Origin: Neurospora tetraspora
Lineage: Eukaryota > Ascomycota > Sordariomycetes > Sordariales > Sordariaceae
Direction: 5' to 3'
Assembly (NCBI RefSeq): GCF_033439725.1
Contig: NW_026944384.1
Location: 5,890,001 to 5,954,000 of the forward strand
Length of the DNA stretch: 64,000 nucleotides
Both the position numbers and the translations under genes were made by a program. Shown here in pieces: positions 1 to 10,989 of the stretch (the stretch's first letter is position 1; each line of letters starts with the position of its first letter). The notes under the pieces were generated by a model, which saw only the letters and a list, made by a program, of their open reading frames with translations, did not search any database and was not told the origin of the DNA.

Positions 1-19
1 TGATCTTGCCGTCACTGGG

Positions 20-559
20 TGTCACACGGACATTGCCCACAGTCCAGGGGTTAGGGTCACAAGGCTCAGCAGAGCCTCAACGCCCGGTATCAGCCTTATA
101 AATGCCTGGCGGCCTCCGGCCGCGAGACTCAACCTCACTCCGGCCAGACTCTCGGCCACGGGTACTGCTTACCCGAGCCCCTCTCGACGCTACCAGGCTA
201 GCGAGCCAACCATGGAAGTGCCGAAGACGCTGATGAAACATCTTGAGACAATCCCCAGTCATCCCAGAAGTAACCACAAGCAGGGCGCCCGGATGAAGGA
301 CAGCGCCAGAAGGAAGATGGAGAATGGATGAAGGCATTCAGAAAGATCCACATGTATGACTACTAGAAGATGCCTTAATGCCTCAGGCGACAAGGCTTGA
401 TACGTACCGCAGTACGTACCAAACCTCTTTGGCATAAGAAGGCCTTGAAACCCAGCCTTTGTTTAAGGGTTGAAAGGATCAACAAGGCCTTCGAGACCAA
501 AGTAGTTTATTAGCTGAATTGAACTACGGTTCCAAGCCCTGAACACAGCCCTTGTCACA
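20..559. mobile_element. Solo LTR, family A (copy 1)
   Basis: A 540 bp unit with TG...CA ends (TGTCACACGG ... CCTTGTCACA) is flanked by the 5 bp target duplication CTGGG at 15-19 and 560-564. It is the reverse-orientation relative of the units at 35410-36010 and 37079-37605. TG/CA termini plus a 5 bp duplication are diagnostic of LTR-retrotransposon integration, and with no internal domain nearby it is a solo LTR left by LTR-LTR recombination. Short open frames inside it are not genes. No function is inferred beyond a retroelement scar. Confidence 0.8.
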
Positions 560-564
560 CTGGG

Positions 565-940
565 CTTCTCGCGCTCTATGCTCTGGCTAGGAGCTACTTG
601 GTCATCATTTCTTTTGTCAATCTCGCTCATCTCCCTGACTCGGCATACGTGGTGCCGAATTGGTCGAGGTATGTGCCTCACATTGGATAGCAGGTGGTGC
701 GGTTTCTTGGGAGATACTACCTTTCAATTTGGAGAGTAATATGGAATCGACGTAGGATAGATAGAACAAGCATGATAATGTGTCCCGCTAAGAGTTATAA
801 AGGTGGGGTATTGTAGAGAGTCAGCCTGGGAGAGGATGCTGGGGAGGCCTCGACGGTGACATCCAATGATTCATTAGCCCTTTTTCGTTAATGGAAAAGA
901 ACATTGACTTTCATAAACTTATGATTGTTGAGCAATTTGC
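565..940. other. Intergenic, nothing recognised
   Basis: Stretch between the solo LTR and the first 5S copy. I see no coding region, RNA gene or repeat that I can support. Confidence 0.5.
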
Positions 941-1064
941 ACATACTGCCATACCCATTGGACAACTCGGGATCCCGTCCGCTCTCCCATAGATAAGCCA
1001 GTGAGGGCCAGTCTAGTAGTCTAGTTGGGTCGGTGACGACCAGCGAATCCCTGGGGTTATATAT
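941..1064 (+). rRNA. 5S rRNA-like copy, diverged (probable pseudogene)
   Basis: The sequence follows the Neurospora-type 5S rRNA from ACATAC to the TATAT end, including the GGGATCCCGTCCGCTCTCCC block and the GTTGGGTCGGTGACGACCAGC block. It differs from the copies at 8003 and 58765 by several substitutions near the 5' end (stem I) and by a 5 bp insertion that duplicates TCTAG in the middle, giving 124 nt instead of 119. A T-rich tract follows, as expected for Pol III termination. Dispersed 5S genes and pseudogenes are normal in filamentous ascomycetes. The insertion in a conserved helix suggests a pseudogene. Confidence 0.8.
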
Positions 1065-1219
1065 TTCCTTTTTCCTTTTTTTTTATTCCCTTTTTCTTTC
1101 GTCATAGCGACCCAACCTTCCCCGAAAACAGCAGTCGTTAACCCCCTTTTTATTTGATTTGCCGGTCACGCCTTCTGGCTATGTCGAGGTGCCACCCTCA
1201 CCACCCGGCTCCTTAAGAT

Positions 1220-3138
1220 TCAAATGCCTTCCCGCCCGTCTCTGTTTATATGCGTGAGCGACGCGCTCCAAACCGAAGAAACGTCGCTGTCCAACAACGC
1301 GCCGGCAGACGAAGCCGATTCCTTCGACTCCTTCAACTCAAAACTCCCGTCAGCAGAATCCCTGCTCAGAGTAACAACAGTTTGTTTCGAGACCTTATCC
1401 GCCACCCCCGCGCTGTCCGCGTTCCGAAGCTTCGTCCGCGTCGATCGATCAAGACCATGAATAAGCACAGGCAAGGATCCTTCCTTCCAGGCCCGGAGCC
1501 CAAGTCTTTTGGTCTCCCACGTTGTCAACAGGACGAACACCAACCCGGCGACCGCGACCGCGACAGGAAACGTAATAAACGGCCAGCGTATGCGAATGTG
1601 TTGCACCCAGACAAAGGCTTGGCCGTTGACGTAGTACTGCTCAAAATCGACGGTCTGGGGCAGCTCGCGCATGAAGGCCGTCATCCGCTTGGCTGCGTTC
1701 TCAAAGGTCTCGGTGACGTTGGCCGACTTGGCTATGGACTTTCCCACGACGTCGTTGTCGCCCGTGCCTATTGCGCCGTTGTAGGAGAGGCGCGGGGTCA
1801 TTCCGTTGAACATGGGGTATTGCTGGAGGAACCAGTAGATTGTTGAGCGGACAGTTTGCGCGGTGATGGGGAAGGTGCGGAGGTTTTCGCTGTCTGAGCG
1901 ATGGCTTGCATTGTGTGCATAGGTGAGTTTTCCCCAGGAATCGGGGATCTGCAGGTCGAGAGAGTTTCGGTCGAAGTCCCATAGTTTGGAGGTATCCCCT
2001 TTGGACAGGTTGGCGACTTCGGCTCCTAGGGGGCTGTAGAGGGTGTAGTTGCTTGGATAACTCCAGAAGTGCCACTGCTCGGTGCCGTTGGTGATGTTTT
2101 TCATGTCGCTACCGTGGCGGTGGGGGTAAGCCCTCATGGACTGTGGTGATGCCTGCGTGGCTGAACTGAGGATCGTCTCGTACAGAATGCCGTCCTGGAC
2201 TGTCGAGTTGTACCGGTTAAGACAGAAGGAGAAGCCGCACTCCCAAGCCTCCGGTGGCTCGTCCTCCCATGCCGATACCTGTAAGGTGTAGTTCCTCGGG
2301 GCTTTGAGGATTTGGAAGGCGATAAACGTGGTGAAGGCGTCGCGAAAGTGAAAGGTTTCCCGTCGGTCGGCAATCACTTTCCCGCCGGTGTGCATGAACG
2401 AATCCTCCAAACTGGAGAGACTTCCCTGCACCAGTTTGCCCTTCGAGTTCCTCAGCGTAACTGCTGAATCACCTTGTGTCTGCCTCCCCAAAGCGTACTC
2501 AACTTGCTCACCACTGGTGGAATCCGAGTAAGGCTCGCTGGTGATATGTTCCGATACGTCGCGGCACTCGCTGCAAACGGCCAAAGAGTCGAATATCTCA
2601 TAGGTGCAATTTGCCGAGGCGCACGTGAACGAGGTGGGCGCATATGCCTTCTGGTTGCCGTCGTATTTGTGCGCAAACCCCTCGAACACGGCGAGGCTCC
2701 ATCCCTCTTCGACTTCTATCTGGTATTCGTTGACCCGAATGTTGTTCCCTCTCGAACCGTTGGCGCTGGTCAGGAAAACGCTACCCGCCTTGGATAATGT
2801 CCCAAAAGGCGCTAACTCTGCGATGGGCAAGCGGGATGTTCGAGATAACCCCATTGCCGTGTCGGTCACGGGTTCATTGCCACCTGACCGGGTAACCATC
2901 GCTTGAAAAACAGGATCGTAACCGAGCAATGCTATGGTAGTCAGGGCACCCAGCGCCACCCAGTGACTAGTATTCTTATTAGAGATGGTTATGTGAGAGG
3001 GACACTGGTTAAAAAAGGTCACCTAAATCCAAACTTCCACAACAAAGCTAAACTCCCAAGGGGATCTCTACTCGCCGCATCAAACTGACTAAACGTAGCC
3101 TTAGAGGGGAGGTACAAACTCACAAACGACGTCTTCAT
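1220..3138 (-). CDS. DUF3176-type membrane/extracellular protein
   Basis: Two exons, 3138-3023 and 2966-1220, with the intron at 2967-3022 (GTGACC donor, TCTAATA branch region, CTAG acceptor); the join keeps frame and gives about 620 aa. The family is recognised from the order of its segments: an N-terminal segment with GSLALLWKFGF leading into a hydrophobic helix (ALGALTTIALLGYDPVFQ), a long N-glycosylation-rich and Cys-containing outside domain (many NxS/T sites; CASANC and CSEC motifs), a FEQYYVNG motif before one transmembrane helix near residue 500 (WPFITFPVAVAVAGLVFVLL), the TTWETKRLGLRAWKEGSLP motif, and a Ser-rich cytoplasmic tail. Family members usually have one or two further N-terminal helices, so the start at 3138 may be truncated or an upstream exon missed. 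Its function is unknown; a plasma-membrane location is inferred. Confidence 0.75.
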
Positions 3139-4164
3139 CACTATAACCGCTGAGCAAAGGGGTCTGATTTTGCGTTTCTACGGTACCGGATACGGGTACT
3201 TACTCCGCGAGCTGCGCGAAGACAAGAACCCATCAGAACAAACAGGGTCAGAAAAGACAATGACATTCGCCCAACCCATGACGGAACTGATACCGACCGG
3301 AGTTGAAGGGACAAACAGATTGAAGGTGGAGGATTTTGTGGTGGTGTTCAAGAGGGCGAAGGCGGGTGGTGTAGAGTGGGAGGGGTTTGAATGGAATTTT
3401 GCGAGGGGTAAGACGCTACGTGAACGAAGAGGGGACGCAAACCCGTACGTTTGGCGCCGGGTCAGGGAGAAAGGGGCTTAGAGTAATAAGGTAAGTTGGT
3501 TGTATTACAGAATGTGGACGTGGGTATCTCTAATTACGTTATATGAGTACCTGTAAAGATGGTCAATATCACGGGTGGACTCGACGTTGGGTATGGATAT
3601 GGATATGTGTAGTTGTACGAGGAGAGGAGGAAGGAAGTGGTGTGCCAGCCAGGCCTTACATAGAGGGCATGGCTAGGCACGCACAACGTACATGGCACGT
3701 GGTCACGTGCTGCACCCATCACAGGCTAATCCTGTGATAGTCAAGGTATTTAGGATTATTTGTCGGGATATAGGGATAGTAATTTAGTAGAAGTATTACG
3801 GCTAATAGTGAGTTTTTATTGAATAAGAAAAAGCGTTTACACTTTCATACATACGTTTTACTACTTTATTTCTACTTTAACGATGGGCTATCGCGAGATA
3901 GATGTAATGAGTCTAGCCAGCTAAGTTTAGAGGGGAGAGTTGAGTGGAGAGCACAAGTCTCGGACTACAACCTCTTATATAGAGGTAGGTTCAGTACGTC
4001 TACACGACGCCTACTACATCGAGCCCGAGCGTCCAACGTCGATAGGACCTCTAGGCTCTGAATACCCCATACTAAACTAACCGGGGAAACATAACCATAG
4101 TGCAAAGGGAGAAGGCCCCTTTAACTACAAGGCTCTGCTCAGCCGGACCATCATTCACCTTACG
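3139..4164. other. Intergenic, AT-rich, no gene seen
   Basis: No convincing coding region. The part from about 3730 to 4070 is AT-rich with a TATATAG promoter-like element and may be retroelement LTR debris, but I could not find terminal repeats or a target duplication. Confidence 0.4.
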
Positions 4165-4773
4165 ATGATGGAATTTCTGCAATATTGTCCGGATGGTGCC
4201 AAGAATATTCGCATACTTGGTACCCGAGTCCCTGAGAGGGAAATCAGAGCTGCGAAAAAGTACATGAAGTCCCATTCTGCTGAGTTCACCAACCTGCCCA
4301 GTGCTGAACGCTCAGTCAAAAACAAGTTTTCAAACATATTAGCCCTGAACTACGAAGACATGTTAACCCTGAACTACGAAGACGTGAAAGCCTTTCGTCT
4401 CTATAGCATCATATCTCACAAGGTCGGGAACAAATGGCTTTCATATAAGTTGGAGCGAGCTATATAGGCTGATCAAGGGTCTGATATTAATGTCATCAAC
4501 TACAACCTGGCAGTCAAACTGGGTCTTCCCTTTCTTGACCTGGCTGAGGCTGGATACGGTGGCATGTCTCTGAACATATCCGATAACAAGCGTTCACGGA
4601 TGGTATGGTATACAATGTTCAGGATTGATATTGAGTTGTTTGTCCAGAATACGGGTTCTACGGTCTTTCCCATGGCAACCTCAAAAAGCTTTCTCATGGG
4701 CCCCCACCAAGAAACAGAAATTAAACGCCACCCTTCTCCTTTCTTCATTCTTCCAGTCTTGCTATCGTTATGA
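4165..4773 (+). pseudogene. Retroelement relic with retropepsin-like stretch
   Basis: Between about 4456 and 4640 a + strand frame reads DQGSDINVINYNLAVKLGLP followed by hydrophobic sequence. This resembles the aspartic protease active-site region (D-x-G, then a Leu-Gly helix) of fungal LTR retrotransposon polyproteins. A short upstream frame from 4165 (about 100 codons, ending just before the protease-like part) could be Gag-derived, but I do not recognise it. Stops separate the pieces and no reverse transcriptase or integrase follows. I infer a decayed retroelement; a degenerate cellular retropepsin-like gene is possible. Confidence 0.35.
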
Positions 4774-5258
4774 GCAACATCCTAATTCACCGCGACTTTC
4801 CAGAATCCTAGCGGCAAAGTCATCTGGACAACCATAGGCAGTGGGGAGATGATCGTCCCCGCGAACGTAGAAGTCTACCTAATTTGGGGGAAGTAGAAGT
4901 GTACTGCTGCAATGCCATTGTTAGCTTGAATATGGCTCGCATTTGAGATTGTGAAGAGTCGCTGCGCGATCCGGACCCCTCGTAGGAATTCGAGACGGAG
5001 ACGCAGGGTACCGTAGCGTAGCTCGTCGGTCGCATGTACTTCTATCGTAATGCAGTCCGTTGTGTCGGCTAGTCCAGCCGTTTCTCTCTCCCACGTCCGT
5101 AGCCGGCTCGTGTCGATTGCTTCGTAAAGCTGCGAGCCGAATATCAAGGTGGCAGCCGCGCAACACGCCCTTTGGAGGCTGTAACGGCCATCGCTGCCTA
5201 TATAGGTACCTCTACAGTCAGTTCACCCCGCTGACACGCTCTTACTCCTTCCGGGTGT

Positions 5259-7764
5259 ATGCTCACCGTCATGGCCCGACTCTTGTATCCGGCAACCCGC
5301 AGGAAACAAGACCTTCTCGAAAAGGTCGACGTCCCCGATATCCAGCCACAGGATGCAATCCTCCTTGTCCACGGAAGGAAAGTCCATCCATACTGATCTG
5401 GAGGAAGAGTTCCGCGACGACTACCATTTCGGGGCCCTCTCGCGCCGTGACCTCGAGGAGCGTTGGTTCGGCTCAGGCATCCTCGACTGGCTTGCCCGCA
5501 TTGTCAAGCCAGAAATCACGCGTGAGTTCACTTACGACTACAAGGACACCCTGACAGCCAAACTCATTGACGAGACGTGGCAATGCAACCGCAACGGCAT
5601 TGACTACGAGGGTCACATCCTCGCCCAGGCCCTCCTTAACTTGAAGGTAGCGACCAGCTTCGGGTTCACTTTGATTGTTACAAAGCTAGCCCCGCCCGTC
5701 GACGTGTCCCAAAGCTACCTGACCTTCTACAACAAGGGCGAGATCACGGGTGTTCTAACCCTCGAAGCCGTCGCCAAGTTTTCGTATCACAAGGGAGACG
5801 TGATTGTGAACATCCCTTTCCCAGGCGCCTCCTTCAAGATCCCTGGAATCGCAACCATCGGCCCGCAGCTGACGGTGGAGAGCAACATCGACGCCTCGCT
5901 CACCCTGGCGGGCAAGGTGGAAACACGTCTCGAGTTCGCCAACTGGGAGGTCCGCCAGGTCCTTCCCGACAACGGCGACAGCAAGTACACGCCCAAGGAG
6001 ATCGGCCTCGGCGACCCAGACCTCAAGCGCACCGGCGACAACGAGGGCCTGGACGAGCCCAACTTCTACGCCGGCGTCCAGGCCCTCGGCGACGTGACGG
6101 CCAAGATGTCGGCGGCGGCCGAGTTCGGCATCCGCTTCGACAAGCGCTGGGACGTCGACCCGGCCGCCGCGGCCATTGTGGCTGAGGCCAGCGTTATGCT
6201 GAAGATGGGCGTCGGCGGCTCCACTAAGGATATTTGCCCCTTCACATTTGGAGTTGATGTCGGCGCACGCCTGTTTGCGCGCGCAACGGCACCAGGCTTC
6301 GGGTGGCCGGGGGCCGAGGTGCCCATCACGCCCGCTTATAAGAAGCCCATCATTGAAGGCGGTACGTGTCCAGGCCTGGGACCCCTTCCGACCAAGCGTG
6401 ACCTGAATTTCCTTACCATCGAGGCCAACGACACCCGTGGCCATAGCCACACCCATAACAGCCTGATCCATGGCTATGGCCACACCCACAACAGCCGTAG
6501 CCTGGCCAAACGAGCGGCCGTCTGGGGTCCAGTACTCAATGTGCCCGTGGGTAGCTACTTCTGCCCGCCCGAAGCCGATGACAGCTCCGGCCCGGGCTCC
6601 CCGTGCTCCAAGATTGGGTACGCCTGGGACGAGAGCGACATCATCGCGGACGCACTTTTCAGGCGGTCGGACCCTTTTGTACACGTCCTCGAAAAACGGG
6701 CCTCCTCCAAGCCCACCGAAATCTGCGGCGTGACAACCAAATTCCAATACCCGACAGACTACGATGCCAAAACGCTGGGCAACGACATCTACGGCTTCAA
6801 AAGCACCGACTGCAAGGACTACGCGTTCGACAAGCTCACGGCCGAAGTTGCCGGTGTCAGCTACGACTCCGAGCACGTTCTCGAGGCCCAACTCATCAGT
6901 CAATTCTTCAACACGCTCAAAAATCTCGGCCCCTTCGACCACCCCAACCCTGAAAGGGCCCAGGAGGACATAAAGCTCAACTTCTGCGCGCTCGTCAAAT
7001 TGCTCTGGAACGCTCCGGTTGTGATCCCAAACCTCGAGACCGCCCAAGGGACCGGCGTCGCTCTCACGGCCTTCAAACACGTCGCAGCGTAGTTCCCCAC
7101 CGACAAGTGGAAGAACAAAGAGTACGTGCGGCTCGAAAAGCCTATCAACGCGCCGCCCAAGGGGAACGCCTGGGCCGGCTTCAGCCCCAAGGGCAAAAAC
7201 ATCCAGATCGTCGATCTCGAAAAGTGGCTCGGCACCGACCCCAACGCCAACTCCAACAGCCCCTCGGGCCAGAACCCGCCCAAGTACCCGTCCACGAGCA
7301 AGATCGCCAACATCGACGGCGCCGAGGAGATCATGAAGTCGCTGCGCGCCATCCTCGGCTCGCGGCTTTACCACAACACGCCCGCCATCCAGACCATCCT
7401 CATCAACCAAAAAACCCGCGTCGGCGAGGTGCTCCGCCGCCTCGACACCGAGGTGCTGCCCAACACGCCCAAGAATCCCGGGTGGACGACATGGCCTAGC
7501 CAGGACCTGAAAGGAAAGTGGGACACGTTCATGAGCGGCAAGATGGCGCTCGCTGCGAGCAAGTCTAACATGATCACGACGGACGTTTTGCCGCGCATGC
7601 AGGCCATGTGGGCAAGTGATGCTCATCGGAAGGCGACCGAGGAGAAAGACGGCGATGATGATGCTACAGTAGCTTCGAAAAAGAGGCATGCGAGGCTCAT
7701 TGAGACCATTGATGCGTTTGCTGATGCGCTGGCGACGGCGCCGGCGTGGGTTATGGCGTTTTAG
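5259..7764 (+). pseudogene. Secreted-type beta-rich protein, broken by one TAG
   Basis: A long frame from 5353 (579 codons) ends at TAG 7090-7092 and continues in the same frame without other lesions to 7764, giving about 800 residues in all. The upstream coding-like segment from ATG 5259 lies in another frame, with a change of frame near 5385, so the N-terminus is also damaged or mis-spliced. Strong GC3 bias across the whole span supports coding origin. Visible parts are an LEERWFGSGILDWLARIVKP segment, a long beta-rich middle, dibasic KR sites and His-rich HSHTHN repeats (about residue 365), and a C-terminal cysteine-bearing domain with EICGVTTKFQYP and DIYGFKSTDCKDYAF. The architecture resembles large secreted proteins that sit beside class V chitinases in ascomycetes, but no enzyme motif is visible. 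The function is unknown. Confidence 0.6.
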
Positions 7765-8002
7765 GGGGCTTGCTTGAACCTCGGGCTGTTAGGATAAGTT
7801 AGGGGTTATTTACTAGTGTATAATTGAGCTCGTCAGTCAGCTCGTTTTTCATTGTAATTATATCAATCAACTCGGGTCAATTTCCATGCTCTCCCATGAT
7901 GTTATAAGGATCCGATAACGATAAGGGAATGATATCGATAAGAAGAGAAGATAAGCAAGTACTAAAACACCAAAAAGATTTCACGAAGCGAAGGGAAAAA
8001 AA

Positions 8003-8121
8003 ACATACAGCACCTGGGATTCGCTGGTCGTCACCGACCCAACTACTAGTCAGACCCTCACTGGCTTATCTATGGGAGAGCGGACGGGATCCCGAGTTTT
8101 CCAGTGGGTATGGTCGTATGT
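8003..8121 (-). rRNA. 5S rRNA gene
   Basis: A 119 nt match to the Neurospora-type 5S rRNA on the minus strand, from ACATACGACC at 8121 down to GCTGTATGT at 8003. The 5' and 3' ends pair (ACATAC with GTATGT), and the internal control region of Pol III type 1 genes is intact. A run of eight T on the transcribed strand follows at once (7996-8003 region), a good Pol III terminator. No obvious TATA element lies just upstream. Small differences from the 58765 copy lie mainly in helices. It is likely functional. Confidence 0.93.
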
Positions 8122-8650
8122 ACTAAGAGTCGGCAGAGTCAGCACTGAAGTAGGTATGCGGGAAAGTCTTGTTGATGGCGAGATGATTCTTCGACGGCCT
8201 CGGCACCAACCAAATGACACTACCCATTTTGTGAACCGAGGAGGGAGTGTATCCTTAGCGAATATATCTACGGAAGGCTTGCATGTCTTTCCTTGGATAG
8301 GAACAATAACTCGACAAATTACATCCTCAGATCTTCTCTTTTTGTTCTACTATGGAGGGTTACTTCCACTTTTCATCACGAATTTCAGCTCAACCCGGTT
8401 TGTTAATAACTGCCCGGCCTACAGGCTATGAACCGTAGCTCCATTCTTATTTTCCAGGCTGGTTTGATGACGACTAATTTGGGCATGGACAAAGCAAAGA
8501 GAGAAAAAAAGTAAGACGGGAAAGCGAGACAGAAAGGAAACCGAAGTAAAACACCCCCAAGAAAAGAAAGGATCGGTAGGGATGAGATGGGGTTGTATGA
8601 AAGACAACATCATTATTGACGATCAGAAGGCCCTAGACACTCCGCTGTCC
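8122..8650. other. Intergenic, nothing recognised
   Basis: No gene, repeat or RNA is supported between the 5S gene and the 3' end of the nucleoside-phosphorylase-domain gene. Confidence 0.45.
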
Positions 8651-10989
8651 TCACGGGGTATTTGAAGTAGAAGACCCCGGACTGAGGCAGACAAGTTTCT
8701 CTTGTTGATCGAGGTAGTCGCGGAGCGACTGGGCCAAGTTATCGAAGTTGTTGCTTGCACACTTGTACATCTCCTTGAGCTTGCTTTCTGTTGGCCGGAG
8801 CTTTTCATATGTCTTGTAGTTCCCACTGAACTTCGGATCAGGCCTGACGTGCTGAATGCTGATGTGCAAGTCGCCGTCGGCCGCTTCTTGCACGGTGAAG
8901 GTGATTTTCCAGGAACTTCGGACGGAAATCCTATGACGAAGCGTTAGAGGAGCATATATGTCTTCCTCCGGCGTTGCCACAACCACCAGTTTAGGTGAGA
9001 AGTACCGGAGGATCAAAGGTAGAGACTACTTACTTCCCGTTCTCCTTGGTCAGCAAAACGCCAGGCTCAATCCACAACTCAAACTTGGTCCACTGTGCTC
9101 CTTCGTAGACAATTTCGTTAGAACCGGCAAGCATGTACAGTCTGGTAATGGTGATGGCTAGAGGTAGAATAAAAGTGTTAGCGACGCCGCTCAATTCAGC
9201 TCTCCAGGCTCCCCTGCAAAGACACTTACTATCACCATACATCCAAATCTGCATATGCGCTGTTTTCTTGCAAAACCTGTGTCCAGCGTCGTCCCCTGAT
9301 TCAATTTTATGGTATCTCCAGACTGTAGCGCCCTGACCTGGAGACCTGCGGATGTCTTTAAAATAATCTCGGGCTTCCTGGTACCAAGAATCGTCCCATA
9401 AGTTGTCCTCTTGCTGGTTCATACTGAAAGTTGTATGGTCTTCGCTGGCGTTTCCTTTTCCAATGCGGTAAGATCCATCGACTGCATAATTGTAAGCTAG
9501 ATAGGGAAAACCGGTGTCCAGGGCCGCTGTCACACTATGTATCTCCAAGGTCATCAGGCGATTGATGGATGACAGTTTAGGGAGAAGAAGCTGCTCGATG
9601 AAGTTGCGAAGGGTTGGGTTGTCTTGGCTTCGCGCTCCTCCTTCAGTACATTTGCCCATCCTTGTATCAAGCGTTGCTTCTGATGAAGATTGATCCAGCC
9701 CTGGCCGAGCCACCTTCCCAGCATCGAGATCGGTACATGGAGAGGTCATGTACTGAGAATGGTTGACATCGAAGGTTGCCCAGTTATTTACTGGAACATG
9801 TAGAGTCAGCAATCAGGCAGAGTTCGACGAAATCATCGCCAGCCCGAAACGGACCATCAAGAAAGGGCACAGGAGTAAGGATTGTTGGATACTCACTTGC
9901 ATGTCTAGAAATCTTTCCCTTCCCTTGGTAGTGGTTCAAAAATGCCTTCGTCGCTGATGCTGCTGTGGCCGCAGCATAGCCCTGCCACCCTTTGTTTTTG
10001 TGACTGTCGGCGTAATCACACACGCCTTTGATGACGAGGCAAGGGAACACATCCCATACCCCGGCACCTTCCATCTCCAAGGCGATAATGCCCTTTGCGG
10101 CATGAGCATCGCGGTGTTTCGCAGAGCGAACGACGGCATCTGCTGACCCCACACGCCCTATGAAGACCGAAGGGTAATTGGGTTGACCGGCTCTCTCTCT
10201 TGTAGCCAGATACGTGGCGTCGCAACCAAGATCATCACACGAAATTTCCCATGAAGACTCGCATATCGATCCTTGCGCGCAAGGAAGGCACCCTGATTCG
10301 AGACGGTGATGTTTGTGCTCGTATGAGGCTTTGAATAGTCTGTCCTTGTCAGTTCCCGGGTATGTATACCTCCATGAGAACCGATCACTGCTCCCCTGAA
10401 GCTTCACTAAGTTGTCGGCCACCTGGCGCTGAAAGTTTTTGCGCGCTCTCACTTTCTCCAAACTCTTGAGCAGGCCCCTAAGGTCCCTGTTCGGCCTGCC
10501 AAACGTATTTTCGACCTCGGTTTTGCTGAGGAAACGATCCGGTAGCTGTCGTCCAAAGTCGTATTGATTCAGCATGCTGCTGATGACCACATCGCCAAGG
10601 ACGATATCTTCCCGTTCCCCTCCAACGTTGGCGACAGGCATGCCCCCACAAATACCGACCACGAGGACTAGGGAAATATTCGGGTAGCTTGTCGCAACAC
10701 CGTGTGCTGCCGCGGTTGCCTCAATCTTTCCCATGCTGGGCAGGACAACGAGGACTACATTGAAATTTCCGATTCGGGCTAGCTCGTATGTGTTCGGGTC
10801 TCCTAGAGCCTTGCCGTATCGTGTTTGATCGTCCCCATCCGTCCAGAATTCATCGACGAGCAACTCGACAGCGTCCATTTCGCGGGTAAGTGCGCAGATT
10901 ATCGCGATCTCGAAGTCATACCGGCTTGCAGGACGGGGATAGGTACGCTCGTTGCCCGTTCTTACTGGTGTGGCCATCGTGGTAGCCAT
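8651..10989 (-). CDS. Nucleoside phosphorylase (PNP_UDP_1) domain protein with novel C-terminus
   Basis: Four exons by consensus splice sites: 10989-9897, 9790-9230, 9157-9034, 8940/8930-8651 (the last acceptor CATAG places the exon start at 8930). Phases agree throughout and give about 685 aa. Residues 20-360 form a fungal nucleoside-phosphorylase fold: EIAIICALTREMDAVELLVD at the start, VVGICGGMPV, the ribose/base-binding ALEMEGAGV and the signature VIKGVCDYADSHKNKGWQ with the catalytic Asp, then YAAATAAS. In fungi this domain is usually the N-terminal effector of NLR-like proteins, followed by NACHT and repeats. Here about 320 residues without any P-loop or repeat follow, ending in a helical tail with no obvious motif. 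No signal peptide is seen, so it is cytosolic. It may be a nucleoside-cleaving effector or an immune-type protein; its substrate is unknown. Confidence 0.82.

Noticed and set aside
5755-7689. A 644-codon open frame on the minus strand opposite the secreted-protein gene
   Set aside because: It mirrors the GC3-rich + strand gene (antisense shadow) and spans its C-terminal stop without any domain or plausible composition of its own.
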